Assembly: GCF_023078375.1 (NCBI RefSeq)
Contig: NZ_CP095555.1
Location: 186,001-250,000 of the forward strand
Source of the DNA: Roseomonas gilardii subsp. gilardii
GTDB taxonomy: Bacteria; Pseudomonadota; Alphaproteobacteria; Acetobacterales; Acetobacteraceae
Direction: 5' to 3'
DNA length: 64,000 nt
Of the stretch, positions 49,009 to 57,512 are shown piece after piece. The number at the start of each line of letters is the position of its first letter. Position 1 is the stretch's first letter. The notes beneath the pieces were generated by a model. That model was given only the letters and a program-made list of their open reading frames with translations. It did not search any database and was not told the origin of the DNA. The translations under genes and the position numbers were made by a program.

Positions 49009-49680
49009 TTGGAATACAGCTTCGACTTCGCTGTTGTCATCGATCAATGGCGAGAGCTCTTCTGGGGCTGCTTTCTGACGCTCCAGCTCACGGCGCTGGC
49101 CGTTCCCATCACCTTGGCCATCGCAATTCTGGCGGTGTTCGTGCTGCAGATGCGAGAACGCGTCAGCACGGCCATCATCCAGACCTTTGTGGAGATCGTC
49201 CGCAATACGCCCTTCCTCGTGCAGATATTCTTCCTGTTCTTCGGTCTTCCCACAATCGGCATCCGTCTCGACCCGAACATCGCCGCCGTTCTCGCGCTTG
49301 GCCTTAACGGGGCGGCTTATGCGATCGAGATCATCCGGTCCGGCGTGGATGCCTTACCGAAGGGCCAGGTCGAGGCCGGGAAGGCACTTGGTATGCGGCC
49401 CTTCCAGATCTTTCGCCATATCATCCTGAAGCCGGCACTGCGGACGATCTATCCCGCGCTCACCAGCCAGTTCATTTTCCTCATGCTGACCTCCAGCATC
49501 GCGTCGTCCATAACCGCACGTGAGCTCACTCACGTCGGTGCAGAGATCGAAGCGACGACCTTCCGAAGCTTCGAAGTCTATTTCGTGATTGCGGGGCTGT
49601 ACCTGGTGATGTCGGTCTTTCTGTCAAAGGTCTTCGCAGTGATCGGCCGTCTCAGCTTCTCCTATCCCACCAGTCGCTGA
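49009..49680 (+). CDS. Polar amino acid-type ABC transporter permease (first)
   Basis: About 223 residues. HisM/GlnP-like permease: FVEIVRNTPFLVQIFFLFFGLP, the EAA loop ALPKGQVEAGKALGMRPFQIFRHIILKPALRTIYPAL. TTG 49009 (MEYSFDFAVVIDQW) is taken because GGGAGGAAGC lies in front and homologues start there; ATG 48967 is an alternative. First gene of an importer operon ending in aroQ. Confidence 0.88.
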   Translation: MEYSFDFAVVIDQWRELFWGCFLTLQLTALAVPITLAIAILAVFVLQMRERVSTAIIQTFVEIVRNTPFLVQIFFLFFGLPTIGIRLDPNIAAVLALGLNGAAYAIEIIRSGVDALPKGQVEAGKALGMRPFQIFRHIILKPALRTIYPALTSQFIFLMLTSSIASSITARELTHVGAEIEATTFRSFEVYFVIAGLYLVMSVFLSKVFAVIGRLSFSYPTSR

Positions 49681-49704
49681 ACGCCGATCAATGGGAGGTT
49701 GCCG

Positions 49705-50355
49705 GTGATCAACTCACTCGGTCCTGCACAGTTCGAGTTGCTTTTCAGAGGGCTCCTCTGGACGCTGGCATTGTCGGGCATAGGGTTCGTCACCGGAGCG
49801 GTGGGCGGCCTGATCATCGCCCTTTGTCGGAGCTCCGGCCTGCGTTGGTTGGAAACACTTGCCGCTGGTTTCATCGAGGTCTTCAGGGGCACACCGTTGC
49901 TTCTACAGCTTTTCATCGTGTATTACGGCGTGGCCCTGCTCAACTTTTCCATCGATCCCTGGCTTGCCGTCTCGATCGCCTTCATGCTCCATGCCAGCGC
50001 CTTCCTCGGTGAGATCTGGCGTGGATGCATTCAGGCGATCCCAGGGGGCCAGACCGAAGCGGCTGTTGCGCTCAGCCTGCGTTATTCAGATCGCCTCCGC
50101 TATATCATCCTCCCGCAGGCGCTGAAGATCTCGATCCCGGCGACGATCGGCTTCCTGGTGCAGCTCATCAAAGGGACCTCGCTGGCAGCCATCGTGGGCT
50201 TCACGGAACTGGCAAGGACTGGGCAGATCTTGTCCAACATCACCTATCGGCCGTTGCTGATCTACGCGATCGTCGGCCTGATCTACTTCGCCGCCTGTTG
50301 GCCCCTTTCGCGGCTTGGCAGGGCGATGGAGCGCCGGCTGACCCCGGCGAGATAA
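49705..50355 (+). CDS. Polar amino acid-type ABC transporter permease (second)
   Basis: 216 residues. FIEVFRGTPLLLQLFIVYYGVALL and the EAA loop AIPGGQTEAAVALSLRYSDRLRYIILPQALKISIPAT. Start GTG 49705 eight bases after GGGAGG; TTG 49699 is too close to that site. Partner of the upstream permease. Confidence 0.88.
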   Translation: MINSLGPAQFELLFRGLLWTLALSGIGFVTGAVGGLIIALCRSSGLRWLETLAAGFIEVFRGTPLLLQLFIVYYGVALLNFSIDPWLAVSIAFMLHASAFLGEIWRGCIQAIPGGQTEAAVALSLRYSDRLRYIILPQALKISIPATIGFLVQLIKGTSLAAIVGFTELARTGQILSNITYRPLLIYAIVGLIYFAACWPLSRLGRAMERRLTPAR

Positions 50356-50380
50356 TGAAAAAGCAACTGGGAGGAAACCA

Positions 50381-51205
50381 ATGACCCTTCATTTGAACCG
50401 GCGCCATCTTGTGGGTGCCTTCGCCTTGACCGCCACGGGTCTGATGGTGGCGCGTCCGGCTTTCGCGCTGACCCCGGATGACATCAGGAAGCGCGGCAGC
50501 CTGGGGATCGGTGTGCTCTCGGAGCTACCGCCATGGGGCTTTCTTGATGCCAGTGGGCAGCCGGCTGGATATGATGTCGATGTCGGAAAGCTTATCGGCA
50601 AGAAGCTCGGTGTTCCGGTCGAGTTCGTCGGCATGACGGTTGCGGCGCGTATCGCACAGGTCATGACGGGGAAGGTGGACATGCTTCTCGCCACCATGGG
50701 CATGTATCCGGATCGCGCGAAGGTCGTGCAGTTTACCAAGCCTTACGCCGGGCTGAAGATCATACTTCTGGCGAAGAAGGACCAGAAGATCGAGAAGATC
50801 GAGGATGCCTCGGGTCTGCGCATCGGGGTCACACGCGGCTCGGCTCAGGACACGGCGATTTCGGCTGCGCTGAAGAATGCCGACATCCGTCGCTTCGATG
50901 ACGATTCCGCGGCCATTCAGGCGCTCATCACCGGCCAGGTGGACGCCATTGGTGCCAACACGACATACATGATCAACATCAACAAGATTTTTCCCAACAA
51001 CAACTTCGAGCAGAAGCTCGTTTTCAACGAGCAATGGATGGGTATCGCGGTTAAGCCAGGACAGAAGGAGCTCGTGGACTGGCTCAATGCCTTCATCGAT
51101 GAGATCAAGGCGAATGAGGAGTTGGAGAAGATCAGCCAGCAGTGGATCGGTCAGAAGCTTCCGGTCTTCCCGACGCAGATCGAGGGTGTTCCGTTCAGCG
51201 CATGA
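50381..51205 (+). CDS. Polar amino acid-type ABC transporter substrate-binding protein
   Basis: 274 residues. Signal peptide NRRHLVGAFALTATGLMVARPAFA, then the type II receptor fold (GSLGIGVLSELPPWGFLDASGQPAGYDVDVGKLIGKKLG, PYAGLKIILLAKK, GVTRGSAQDTAI). Ribosome site GGGAGGAAACCA. The ligand may be an amino acid; with aroQ in the operon, a hydroaromatic acid is conceivable. Confidence 0.9.
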   Translation: MTLHLNRRHLVGAFALTATGLMVARPAFALTPDDIRKRGSLGIGVLSELPPWGFLDASGQPAGYDVDVGKLIGKKLGVPVEFVGMTVAARIAQVMTGKVDMLLATMGMYPDRAKVVQFTKPYAGLKIILLAKKDQKIEKIEDASGLRIGVTRGSAQDTAISAALKNADIRRFDDDSAAIQALITGQVDAIGANTTYMININKIFPNNNFEQKLVFNEQWMGIAVKPGQKELVDWLNAFIDEIKANEELEKISQQWIGQKLPVFPTQIEGVPFSA

Positions 51206-51217
51206 AGCTGGAGTGAA

Positions 51218-51976
51218 ATGAACACCATGTCGATCGAGCCGCAGACCGCCATCATCATGGAGAAGGTCAACAAGCACTACGGCACTTATCACGCTCTTCG
51301 GGATATCGATTTTACCGTTGGGACCGGTGAGCGTGTCGTGCTGTGCGGCCCCTCCGGTTCAGGGAAATCGACGCTCGTCCGTTGCATCAACCGTCTTGAG
51401 ACCATCCAGTCCGGTCGGATCGTGGTGGATGGGGTGGATCTGGGGGGTGGCCGGCACAATGTCGAACAGGTGCGCCGTGACGTCGGCATGGTGTTTCAGC
51501 AGTTCAACCTCTTCCCACATATGACGGTGCTTCAAAATTGCATGTTGGCTCCGATGCGGGTTCGGGGGCTTTCGGCTGGGGAGGCTCGGGTGGTGGCACA
51601 GCGCCTGCTCGACCGCGTGCAGATCGGCAAGCAGGCGGAGAAGTACCCGGCTCAGCTCTCCGGTGGGCAGCAGCAGCGTGTGGCTATTGCACGGGCCCTT
51701 TGCATGCAGCCCCGTATCATGTTGTTCGACGAACCGACCTCGGCTCTCGATCCCGAGATGGTCAAGGAGGTTCTCGACACGATGACGGACCTTGCCAGCG
51801 AGGGCGTGACGATGGTTTGCGTCACCCATGAGATGGGATTTGCGCGTGCCGTCGCCGATCGCGTGGTGTTCATGGCGGATGGAGAAATTGTTGAAGAGGG
51901 CCCGCCGGAGGAGTTTTTCTCCTCACCGAAGCATCACCGTACACGTACTTTCCTGGGGCAGATTCTCAACCATTGA
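51218..51976 (+). CDS. Polar amino acid-type ABC transporter ATPase
   Basis: 252 residues. Walker [20 protein letters not shown]-loop [15 protein letters not shown], signature [15 protein letters not shown], Walker [17 protein letters not shown]-loop [15 protein letters not shown], all typical of GlnQ/HisP proteins. It completes the permease-permease-receptor-ATPase set. Confidence 0.93.
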   Translation: MNTMSIEPQTAIIMEKVNKHYGTYHALRDIDFTVGTGERVVLCGPSGSGKSTLVRCINRLETIQSGRIVVDGVDLGGGRHNVEQVRRDVGMVFQQFNLFPHMTVLQNCMLAPMRVRGLSAGEARVVAQRLLDRVQIGKQAEKYPAQLSGGQQQRVAIARALCMQPRIMLFDEPTSALDPEMVKEVLDTMTDLASEGVTMVCVTHEMGFARAVADRVVFMADGEIVEEGPPEEFFSSPKHHRTRTFLGQILNH

Positions 51977-51997
51977 GGCAGTGAGCAGGAGCAGGGA

Positions 51998-52444
51998 ATG
52001 CTAAAGCCCATCTTTATTCTGAACGGCCCGAACCTGAATCTCCTCGGCCAGCGTGAGCCCGAGATCTATGGCTACGACACTCTGGACATGATCCGTGAAA
52101 GATGTGCCGCCCGTGCCGAGGCTCTGGGTGAAACGATCGAATTCCGTCAGAGCAACTATGAGGGAGCCCTGATTGAAAGTGTGCATGAGGCGCGGGAAAT
52201 AGCGGCCGGCATCATCATCAATCCCGCAGGTTACACCTTCACCTCTGTTGCGCTCATGGACGCCCTGAAGATGTTCAGCGGCCCGAAGATCGAACTCCAC
52301 ATCAGTAACGTGCATAAGCGGGAACCTGTCTACCATAAGTCCCTGATGAGTGCCGTGGTCACCGGCCTCGTGGTTGGCTTCGGCGCCTATGGTTACGAGA
52401 TGGCAGTCGATGCCATGCATTATCTCTGTGATGAGGAAGCTTAG
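51998..52444 (+). CDS. aroQ: 3-dehydroquinate dehydratase, type II
   Basis: 148 residues, the usual size. FILNGPNLNLLGQREPEIYGYDTLDMI with the catalytic loop Arg and Tyr; FRQSNYEGALIESVHEA with the Glu; INPAGYTFTSVALMDAL; ELHISNVHKREPVYHKS with the catalytic His. It interconverts 3-dehydroquinate and 3-dehydroshikimate. In an operon with an importer and near an SDR, it more likely serves quinate catabolism than aromatic synthesis; dehydroshikimate would lead to protocatechuate. A transposase reading frame overlaps its last codons on the other strand. Confidence 0.92.
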   Translation: MLKPIFILNGPNLNLLGQREPEIYGYDTLDMIRERCAARAEALGETIEFRQSNYEGALIESVHEAREIAAGIIINPAGYTFTSVALMDALKMFSGPKIELHISNVHKREPVYHKSLMSAVVTGLVVGFGAYGYEMAVDAMHYLCDEEA

Positions 52445-53514
52445 ACCAGATATCCATCTATGGCAGGCCATCCCGTCTCAAGAGAAGGCGATGAGGTCGT
52501 CAGGATCGCGAAATGTCTGGTTGTGAGACGTCCTTGGCATGTTCGGCGATGAGGCGTGCGTGCGCGAGCGATGTCCTCTGGTCCGGCACGTCCTTCAGGT
52601 GTCTCGGGTTTGGGGCGGGCGAGCTTTCGTCGCGCCCGGAGGCGTTCCTTGACGACCTGGTCGGGTGTCTTGCCGTCGAGAACGCGCTGGCGGCGGGCAT
52701 TGTAGGCGGCGTTGAAGCCCTGGAGCAGCTGCTCGAGTTGGGCGTGGGACCAGATGGTGATACCCAGCACCTCGCTGCCGACCCGTCCGTTGAACCGCTC
52801 CACCATGCCATTCGTCTGCGGCGAGTAGGGCCGCGTGTGACGATACTCGGCGCCGAGTTCGGCGCAGACGCGGGCGAAGGCTGGTGTAAAGCAGCTGCCG
52901 TTGTCGGTCAGCACGTGGGTGAGGCGGAACGGGAAGGCCTTGGCTGCCTCGCGCAAGAAGGCGATGGCGCTGCGCTCGGTCTCGTCATCCTTGACGGCCA
53001 GGTGGACGGAGCGGGACCGGCGGTCGATGGCGACGTAGAGGTAGCGCTTGCGGCGCTCGCCGTTGGCGGTCTGCAGCTTGGGCAGGTGCTTGATATCGAT
53101 GTGGACAAAGCCGAGGTCGTAATCCCCGAAGGTGCCCTTGCCCCGGACAGGCCGCCCCGACGCGGGAGGGCGTCTGCGGCTGAGCCCATCGGCCTTCAGG
53201 ATGCGCCAGACGCTGTCGCGGTTGAGATGCGGCAGGAAGTGGGTCACCACGAAGGTGAGGTCATCGAGGGAAAAGTTGGTGGCCCGACGCACGGCGCACA
53301 CCACGGCGCGCTCCTCATCAGTCGCTTTCCAGGGCAGCTTGTGAGGTCGGGCCGAGTGGTCCAGGCAATCTTCAGGACCTCGCTTGCGCCACTTGCGGAC
53401 GGTCTCGCTGCTCACCCCGAAGCGGCGGGCCAGCACGCCCGAGGGCTCGGTGGAGCGGGCGATCTCAGCCCGGACGGCGGGGGTAGTGCGGGCATTGGGG
53501 TGGATCTGGAGCAT
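52441..53514 (-). CDS. IS481-family transposase (C terminus altered by a 4-base duplication)
   Basis: 357 residues. Helix-turn-helix (RFGVSSETVRKWRKRG) and the DDE core: DIKHLPKL, TDNGSCFTPAF, PQTNGMVERFNG. After PEDIARAR the frame differs from the canonical ending: removing four bases of the tandem GCGT copies near 52554-52563 restores LIAEHAKDVSQPD. In the given sequence translation runs past the element end at 52514 and stops in host DNA at 52441. The catalytic core is complete, so it may still be active. Confidence 0.85.
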   Translation of the reverse strand: MLQIHPNARTTPAVRAEIARSTEPSGVLARRFGVSSETVRKWRKRGPEDCLDHSARPHKLPWKATDEERAVVCAVRRATNFSLDDLTFVVTHFLPHLNRDSVWRILKADGLSRRRPPASGRPVRGKGTFGDYDLGFVHIDIKHLPKLQTANGERRKRYLYVAIDRRSRSVHLAVKDDETERSAIAFLREAAKAFPFRLTHVLTDNGSCFTPAFARVCAELGAEYRHTRPYSPQTNGMVERFNGRVGSEVLGITIWSHAQLEQLLQGFNAAYNARRQRVLDGKTPDQVVKERLRARRKLARPKPETPEGRAGPEDIARARTPHRRTCQGRLTTRHFAILTTSSPSLETGWPAIDGYLV

Positions 53515-53619
53515 GGCTCATCTCCTTCCCGGCACGGCGCCCTTCAGGCGCTCGAAGCAGTAGGCATAGTCTACGATGGCTAAGCACACCGGGTCCCAAC
53601 AATGTTCTGCGACCAGACA
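52514..53619 (-). mobile_element. IS481-family insertion sequence
   Basis: About 1106 bases between terminal repeats beginning TGTCTGGTTGTGAGACG at 52514 and, inward on the other strand, TGTCTGGTCGCAGAACATT from 53619. The right flank is CCTAGC (53620-53625), the NCTAGN target used by many IS481 elements; the left flank shows no copy of it. The right target contains the stop codon of the ABC permease gene. Confidence 0.78.
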
Positions 53620-53620
53620 C

Positions 53621-54436
53621 CTAGCCGCCGCGCAACCGGTGCAGCACCTGCGCCGCCGCATCCAGCAGGAAGCCGAGCAGACCGATGAGCAGCACCACCG
53701 CCATCAGTTCCGAATAGGCCAGGCGGTCCCGTGCATCGAGGATCATGTAGCCAAGCCCGGCGGAAACGCCGAGCATCTCGCAAGGGACCAGGACGATCCA
53801 CAGGATGCCGATGGCCAGCCGCACACCCGTCAGCATCGGGCCGAGGATCCCTGGTAGCACCACGTGCCACAACGTCTCCCATCGTGTGGCGGCGAGGCTG
53901 CGCGAGAGCTGGAGCCAGCGTGGGTCAAGCGCACGCACCCCGGCTGCGGTGTTCAGCATGATGGGCCAGACCGCGGCGAAGGCGAGGAGGAAAAGGATTG
54001 GCTGATCGCCCACGCCGAAGACCATCACCGCCAGCGGCATCCAGGAGAGCGGGGAGATCATCCGCAGAAACTGGAAGGCCGGGGAGGTCGCCGCTTCCAG
54101 CACACGCAGGCTGCCCACCGCGATTCCCAGCGGCACGCCGACCAGCAGCCCCAATCCGAGGCCGGCCAGCACGCGTCGCAGGCTGGCCGCGACATGCAAA
54201 GCCAGGTCCGGCTGGGTCAGCAGCTTTGCGAGGCTGGCCAGGGATCTGCCAGGTGCGAAGCGGCGCGCCATGCTGCCCTCGGGTGCCAGCAGATCCGTCC
54301 CTGCCCACCAAGCCGCCAGGATTACGGTGATGCCGGCCAGCCCGAGGACGAGCCGCCCGGGCCCTCGCACCGTCCAGGGCCGTGACGGCCGGAGGCTAGG
54401 GCGAAGGCTGTCTCGAACGGCCAACTGCTCGGACAT
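53621..54436 (-). CDS. Sulfonate/nitrate-type ABC transporter permease (SsuC/TauC-like)
   Basis: 271 residues. Membrane core with LRRVLAGLGLGLLVGVPLGIAVGS, PLSWMPLAVMVFGVGDQPILFLLAFAAVWPIMLNTAAGVRALDPRWLQLSRSLAATRWETLWHVVLPGILGPMLTGVRLA (EAA loop). The ATG at 54436 is chosen as the first with a plausible start context. It is the last gene of the operon, and its TAG stop lies inside the IS481 target. Confidence 0.88.
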   Translation of the reverse strand: MSEQLAVRDSLRPSLRPSRPWTVRGPGRLVLGLAGITVILAAWWAGTDLLAPEGSMARRFAPGRSLASLAKLLTQPDLALHVAASLRRVLAGLGLGLLVGVPLGIAVGSLRVLEAATSPAFQFLRMISPLSWMPLAVMVFGVGDQPILFLLAFAAVWPIMLNTAAGVRALDPRWLQLSRSLAATRWETLWHVVLPGILGPMLTGVRLAIGILWIVLVPCEMLGVSAGLGYMILDARDRLAYSELMAVVLLIGLLGFLLDAAAQVLHRLRGG

Positions 54437-54449
54437 TCGTATGGACCGC

Positions 54450-55637
54450 CTAGACCGCGATCGTCTCGGCGCGAGCCCAGCCATCGGCGATGCCGAAAGC
54501 CGAAGGCCCACCTACCGCCCCGATGGCCTGACGCACGAAGCGGTCGTCCACCAGTTCCCGTGCTGCAACGGCCGGATCCAGCGCCTCCAGGAAGGCGCGG
54601 TCGCCTTCCATCAGCGTTTCCTTCAGGCGGCGCACCAACTCCTCCGTATAGGAGGGGAAAGGATAGGGCTGGAAGTCGATGCGGCGGTTGCTCCAATCCG
54701 CATGGCGGATGGCGCCGGAGGCCAGATAGGTCGCCCGGTCGGACGCCGACGGGGAGAGGACCTTCTGCAGCACGGGCAGCGGGTGCGGGGTGTACTTGTT
54801 GGTGCCATCTCGCGAGAGGAGCTGGGCCGTCTCCGCGTGGTGATCGCGGGTCCAGACCTGCGCCTTGACGATGGCGTTCACCACCTTCTGCGACCACTCC
54901 GGACGGCCCTGCAGGTCGCGCTCATTCATCAGCACCAGGCAGCAGGCATGGTCGCGCCAGACATCGCCGGTGAAGCGTAGGACCCTGCCAACGCCCTGCA
55001 TCTCGGCGGCGGCGTTGAAGGGCTCGGCCACGATGTAGCCCGCGATGCGCTTGGATGCGAGCGCCGGGACCATGTCGGCGGGCGCCATGATGACGAGGTT
55101 CACCTCGTTCGGCGCGAGCGCCCCGCTGCGGCGCGTCACGGGCGTCAGCCCCGCCTCGCGCAACAGCATTCCCAGCACCACGTTGTGGATGGAGTACCAG
55201 AAGGGCACGGCCACCGTCTTGCCACCGAGCTCGGCCACGGCGTTGATCTCCGGCGCCACCGTCAAGGCGGAGCCGTCCATGTGGTTCCAGGCTACCACCT
55301 TCACCGGCGCCTTACTGCCGAAGCGTGCCCAGACTGCCATGGGGGAGAGGACATGCACCACGTCCACCTGCCCGGCGAGGAAGGCTTCGATCACCTGCGC
55401 CCAGGAACGGAGGAGGGTGGGCTTCTCCGCCCGGATGCCCTCGGCCTCGAAGAGCCCGTTGTTGTGCGCCACCAGCAGCGGCGTGGCATCGGTAATGGGC
55501 AGGTAGCCGATCCGCAGCGGCGCGTCCGGGGTTTGCGCCCGGGCGGCGCCGGATCGCAGCAGCGGCGCGGCGCTCGCCGCCGTGAACAGGCTGGCGAGGC
55601 GCATGGCATCGCGGCGGGAGAAGATCTCGGTCGGCAT
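54450..55637 (-). CDS. Sulfonate/nitrate-type ABC transporter substrate-binding protein
   Basis: 395 residues. Tat-like signal IFSRRDAMRLASLFTAASAAPLLRSGAARAQ, then PLRIGYLPITDATPLLVAHNNGLFEAEGIRAEKPTLLRSWAQVIEAFLAGQVDVVHV, the SsuA/TauA/NrtA fold. ATG 55637 gives the best signal peptide. The ligand is probably a sulfonate or sulfur ester. Confidence 0.88.
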   Translation of the reverse strand: MPTEIFSRRDAMRLASLFTAASAAPLLRSGAARAQTPDAPLRIGYLPITDATPLLVAHNNGLFEAEGIRAEKPTLLRSWAQVIEAFLAGQVDVVHVLSPMAVWARFGSKAPVKVVAWNHMDGSALTVAPEINAVAELGGKTVAVPFWYSIHNVVLGMLLREAGLTPVTRRSGALAPNEVNLVIMAPADMVPALASKRIAGYIVAEPFNAAAEMQGVGRVLRFTGDVWRDHACCLVLMNERDLQGRPEWSQKVVNAIVKAQVWTRDHHAETAQLLSRDGTNKYTPHPLPVLQKVLSPSASDRATYLASGAIRHADWSNRRIDFQPYPFPSYTEELVRRLKETLMEGDRAFLEALDPAVAARELVDDRFVRQAIGAVGGPSAFGIADGWARAETIAV

Positions 55638-55648
55638 GACGAACCTCG

Positions 55649-56422
55649 TCAATGGCGCTGCCGGATAGCGGCGCGCAGGGTCTGAAGGATCTCGACGCGG
55701 AAGGCGCCCAGCTCCGCCACCATCTCGTCACGCGGGCGGAGCAGGTCGATGCGCCACTCGCCGATGACCCCGGCGGGGACGCCACCCAGCAGGAGCAGGC
55801 GGTCGGCCAGCAGCAGGGCCTCGTCGATGTCATGGGTAATAAGAAGGGTAGCCGTGCGGAACCGGGAGACGAGGCGCAGGAGCAGGCGCTGCATCTCCTC
55901 CCGTGTCACCTCGTCCAGCGCGCCGAAGGGTTCGTCCAGCAGCAGCACCTCCGGCTCCCGTGCCAGGCACCGCGCCAGGGCAGTGCGCTGCGCCATGCCA
56001 CCGGAAAGGGCGGAGGGCGGACGGCGGCGCGCATGCTCGAGCCCTACCGCCGCGATGGCGGCATCCACCCGTGCGCGGCGCGTCTCGATGGATAGCCGCG
56101 GCTGATGGCGGAAGTCCAATCCGAAGGCGACGTTCTGCTCCAGCGAAAGCCACGGCAGGAGGGAAGGGTCCTGGAAGGCAATGGCGACGCGCGGGTGCAC
56201 GCCCGTCAGCGGTGCGCCATGCACCAACACGCGCCCATCGCTCGGACGCTCCAGTCCGGCCAGCACGCGCAGCAGGCTGGACTTTCCCACCCCGCTCGGT
56301 CCCAACACGGCCACGATCTCGCCCGGGTGCAGCTCCAGGTCGAGCCCGGCGAGTACCGGCTGTTCCGCGCCGGGATAGCGGAGAGCGAGGCTCTCTGCCC
56401 GCAGTGAGGCGGCCTCGCCCAT
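55649..56422 (-). CDS. Sulfonate/nitrate-type ABC transporter ATPase
   Basis: 257 residues. Walker A GPSGVGKSSLLRVLAGLE, Q-loop FQDPSLLPWLSLEQN, signature LSGGMAQRTALARCLA, Walker B VLLLDEPFGALDEVTR, H-loop LITHDIDEALLLADR, as in SsuB/TauB. ATG 56422 (MGEAASLRAESLALRYPG) is used; the long upstream frame is spurious. Lies between the oxidoreductase and the binding protein. Confidence 0.9.
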   Translation of the reverse strand: MGEAASLRAESLALRYPGAEQPVLAGLDLELHPGEIVAVLGPSGVGKSSLLRVLAGLERPSDGRVLVHGAPLTGVHPRVAIAFQDPSLLPWLSLEQNVAFGLDFRHQPRLSIETRRARVDAAIAAVGLEHARRRPPSALSGGMAQRTALARCLAREPEVLLLDEPFGALDEVTREEMQRLLLRLVSRFRTATLLITHDIDEALLLADRLLLLGGVPAGVIGEWRIDLLRPRDEMVAELGAFRVEILQTLRAAIRQRH

Positions 56423-56432
56423 GCCCCCGCTG

Positions 56433-57506
56433 TCAGGCAGCACGCGCGGCTTGCCCGGCGAGAGCCGCGCGAAGCTGCACGAGGCTGGGTGTGATGACCG
56501 GGATGAAGGCCGCCTCGCGCCAGCGTCGTGCGAAGCCCTCGCCGGGAGCGGTGAGGTAGGCGCGCCCGCCGGAGGCCTGCAGTTCCAGCCCCGTGGCCTC
56601 CGCCACGATCTCCGCCAGGGCGATGCGGATTCGGAAGAGGGCGGGGGCATCCGCGACGAAACGGCCGTCCCGCAGGCCCTCGCGCAGAGCGTGTTCCTGC
56701 ACCGATAGAGCGGATGCCAGTGCGGCCACGGGCTCGTGCAGCACATGGCGCGCGCCGCCGCTGCAGGCGCCCGCCTCCGCCAGGGCCCGGCGGGCGAGGC
56801 CGATGGACATACCGCATTGCAGCCCGAGGAAGGCCGGCCGTACCCGCGGCAGCCAGAACTTTGCAGAGCCGTGCAGAAGGTGTTTGGGTCCGACCCGCAC
56901 GTCCTTGATGCGGATGGCGGCGGTGGAAGTAGCACGCATCGCCATCAGGTCCAGGTCGGCCGACCGTTCCAGTCCGGGCGCGTCGCTTGGCAGCGCGACG
57001 CAGAAGGGCTCGCCGCCCTCGGGCGCCACGGCTGCCGCGATATGGAAGCCCTGTGCCCGCAGGTTCGTCACCCAGGGCAGGTGGCCATCCAGCACGTGCC
57101 CCGCGCCGTCCGGCCGCGCCGTGATGCTGATCTCCTCCAGCCCGGAGAGCGCCTTCATGGCGTTCGACATGCCCGTGGCGCCCGCCACCTCCCCGGCCAG
57201 GAGTGCGGGCAGAAGACGGTCGCGCAACACCTCGTTCTGGCTCTGCAACAGGTACTCGATGAAGGTGCGGTGCCCCCAGGCCACGAAGCCCGCAGCCAGA
57301 GAGCGCTCGGATACGGCGGCAATGGCCTCCACCGCATCCGTCACGTCTCCCCCGGTTCCACCTAGCGCCTGGGGCAAACCCGCTCGGAACAATCCGGCAT
57401 CCGCCAGCCGCGGGAGCAGCACAGCCGGATCTGCCATGCCCTGGTCCAGCCCGGTGGCCGATTGGTCCAGCCAGGCGCGCAGTACGGGATCAGCGGAGGT
57501 GGTCAC
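56433..57506 (-). CDS. Acyl-CoA dehydrogenase-like flavoprotein in a sulfur-uptake-type operon
   Basis: 357 residues with the acyl-CoA dehydrogenase fold: LADAGLFRAGLPQALGGTGGDVTDAVEAIAAVSERSLAAGFVAWGHRTFIEYLL and GEVAGATGMSNAMK. Sequence and context resemble SfnB/DszC-type desulfurisation enzymes, which use FMNH2 and oxygen rather than acyl-CoA. The usual catalytic Glu is not obvious. Co-transcribed with a sulfonate-type importer, so sulfur acquisition is likely (inference). Confidence 0.75.
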   Translation of the reverse strand: MTTSADPVLRAWLDQSATGLDQGMADPAVLLPRLADAGLFRAGLPQALGGTGGDVTDAVEAIAAVSERSLAAGFVAWGHRTFIEYLLQSQNEVLRDRLLPALLAGEVAGATGMSNAMKALSGLEEISITARPDGAGHVLDGHLPWVTNLRAQGFHIAAAVAPEGGEPFCVALPSDAPGLERSADLDLMAMRATSTAAIRIKDVRVGPKHLLHGSAKFWLPRVRPAFLGLQCGMSIGLARRALAEAGACSGGARHVLHEPVAALASALSVQEHALREGLRDGRFVADAPALFRIRIALAEIVAEATGLELQASGGRAYLTAPGEGFARRWREAAFIPVITPSLVQLRAALAGQAARAA

Positions 57507-57512
57507 GGCTGC

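Noticed and set aside
52513-53583. A plus-strand frame across the IS481 element
   Set aside because: Opposite the transposase DDE motifs; no known domain.
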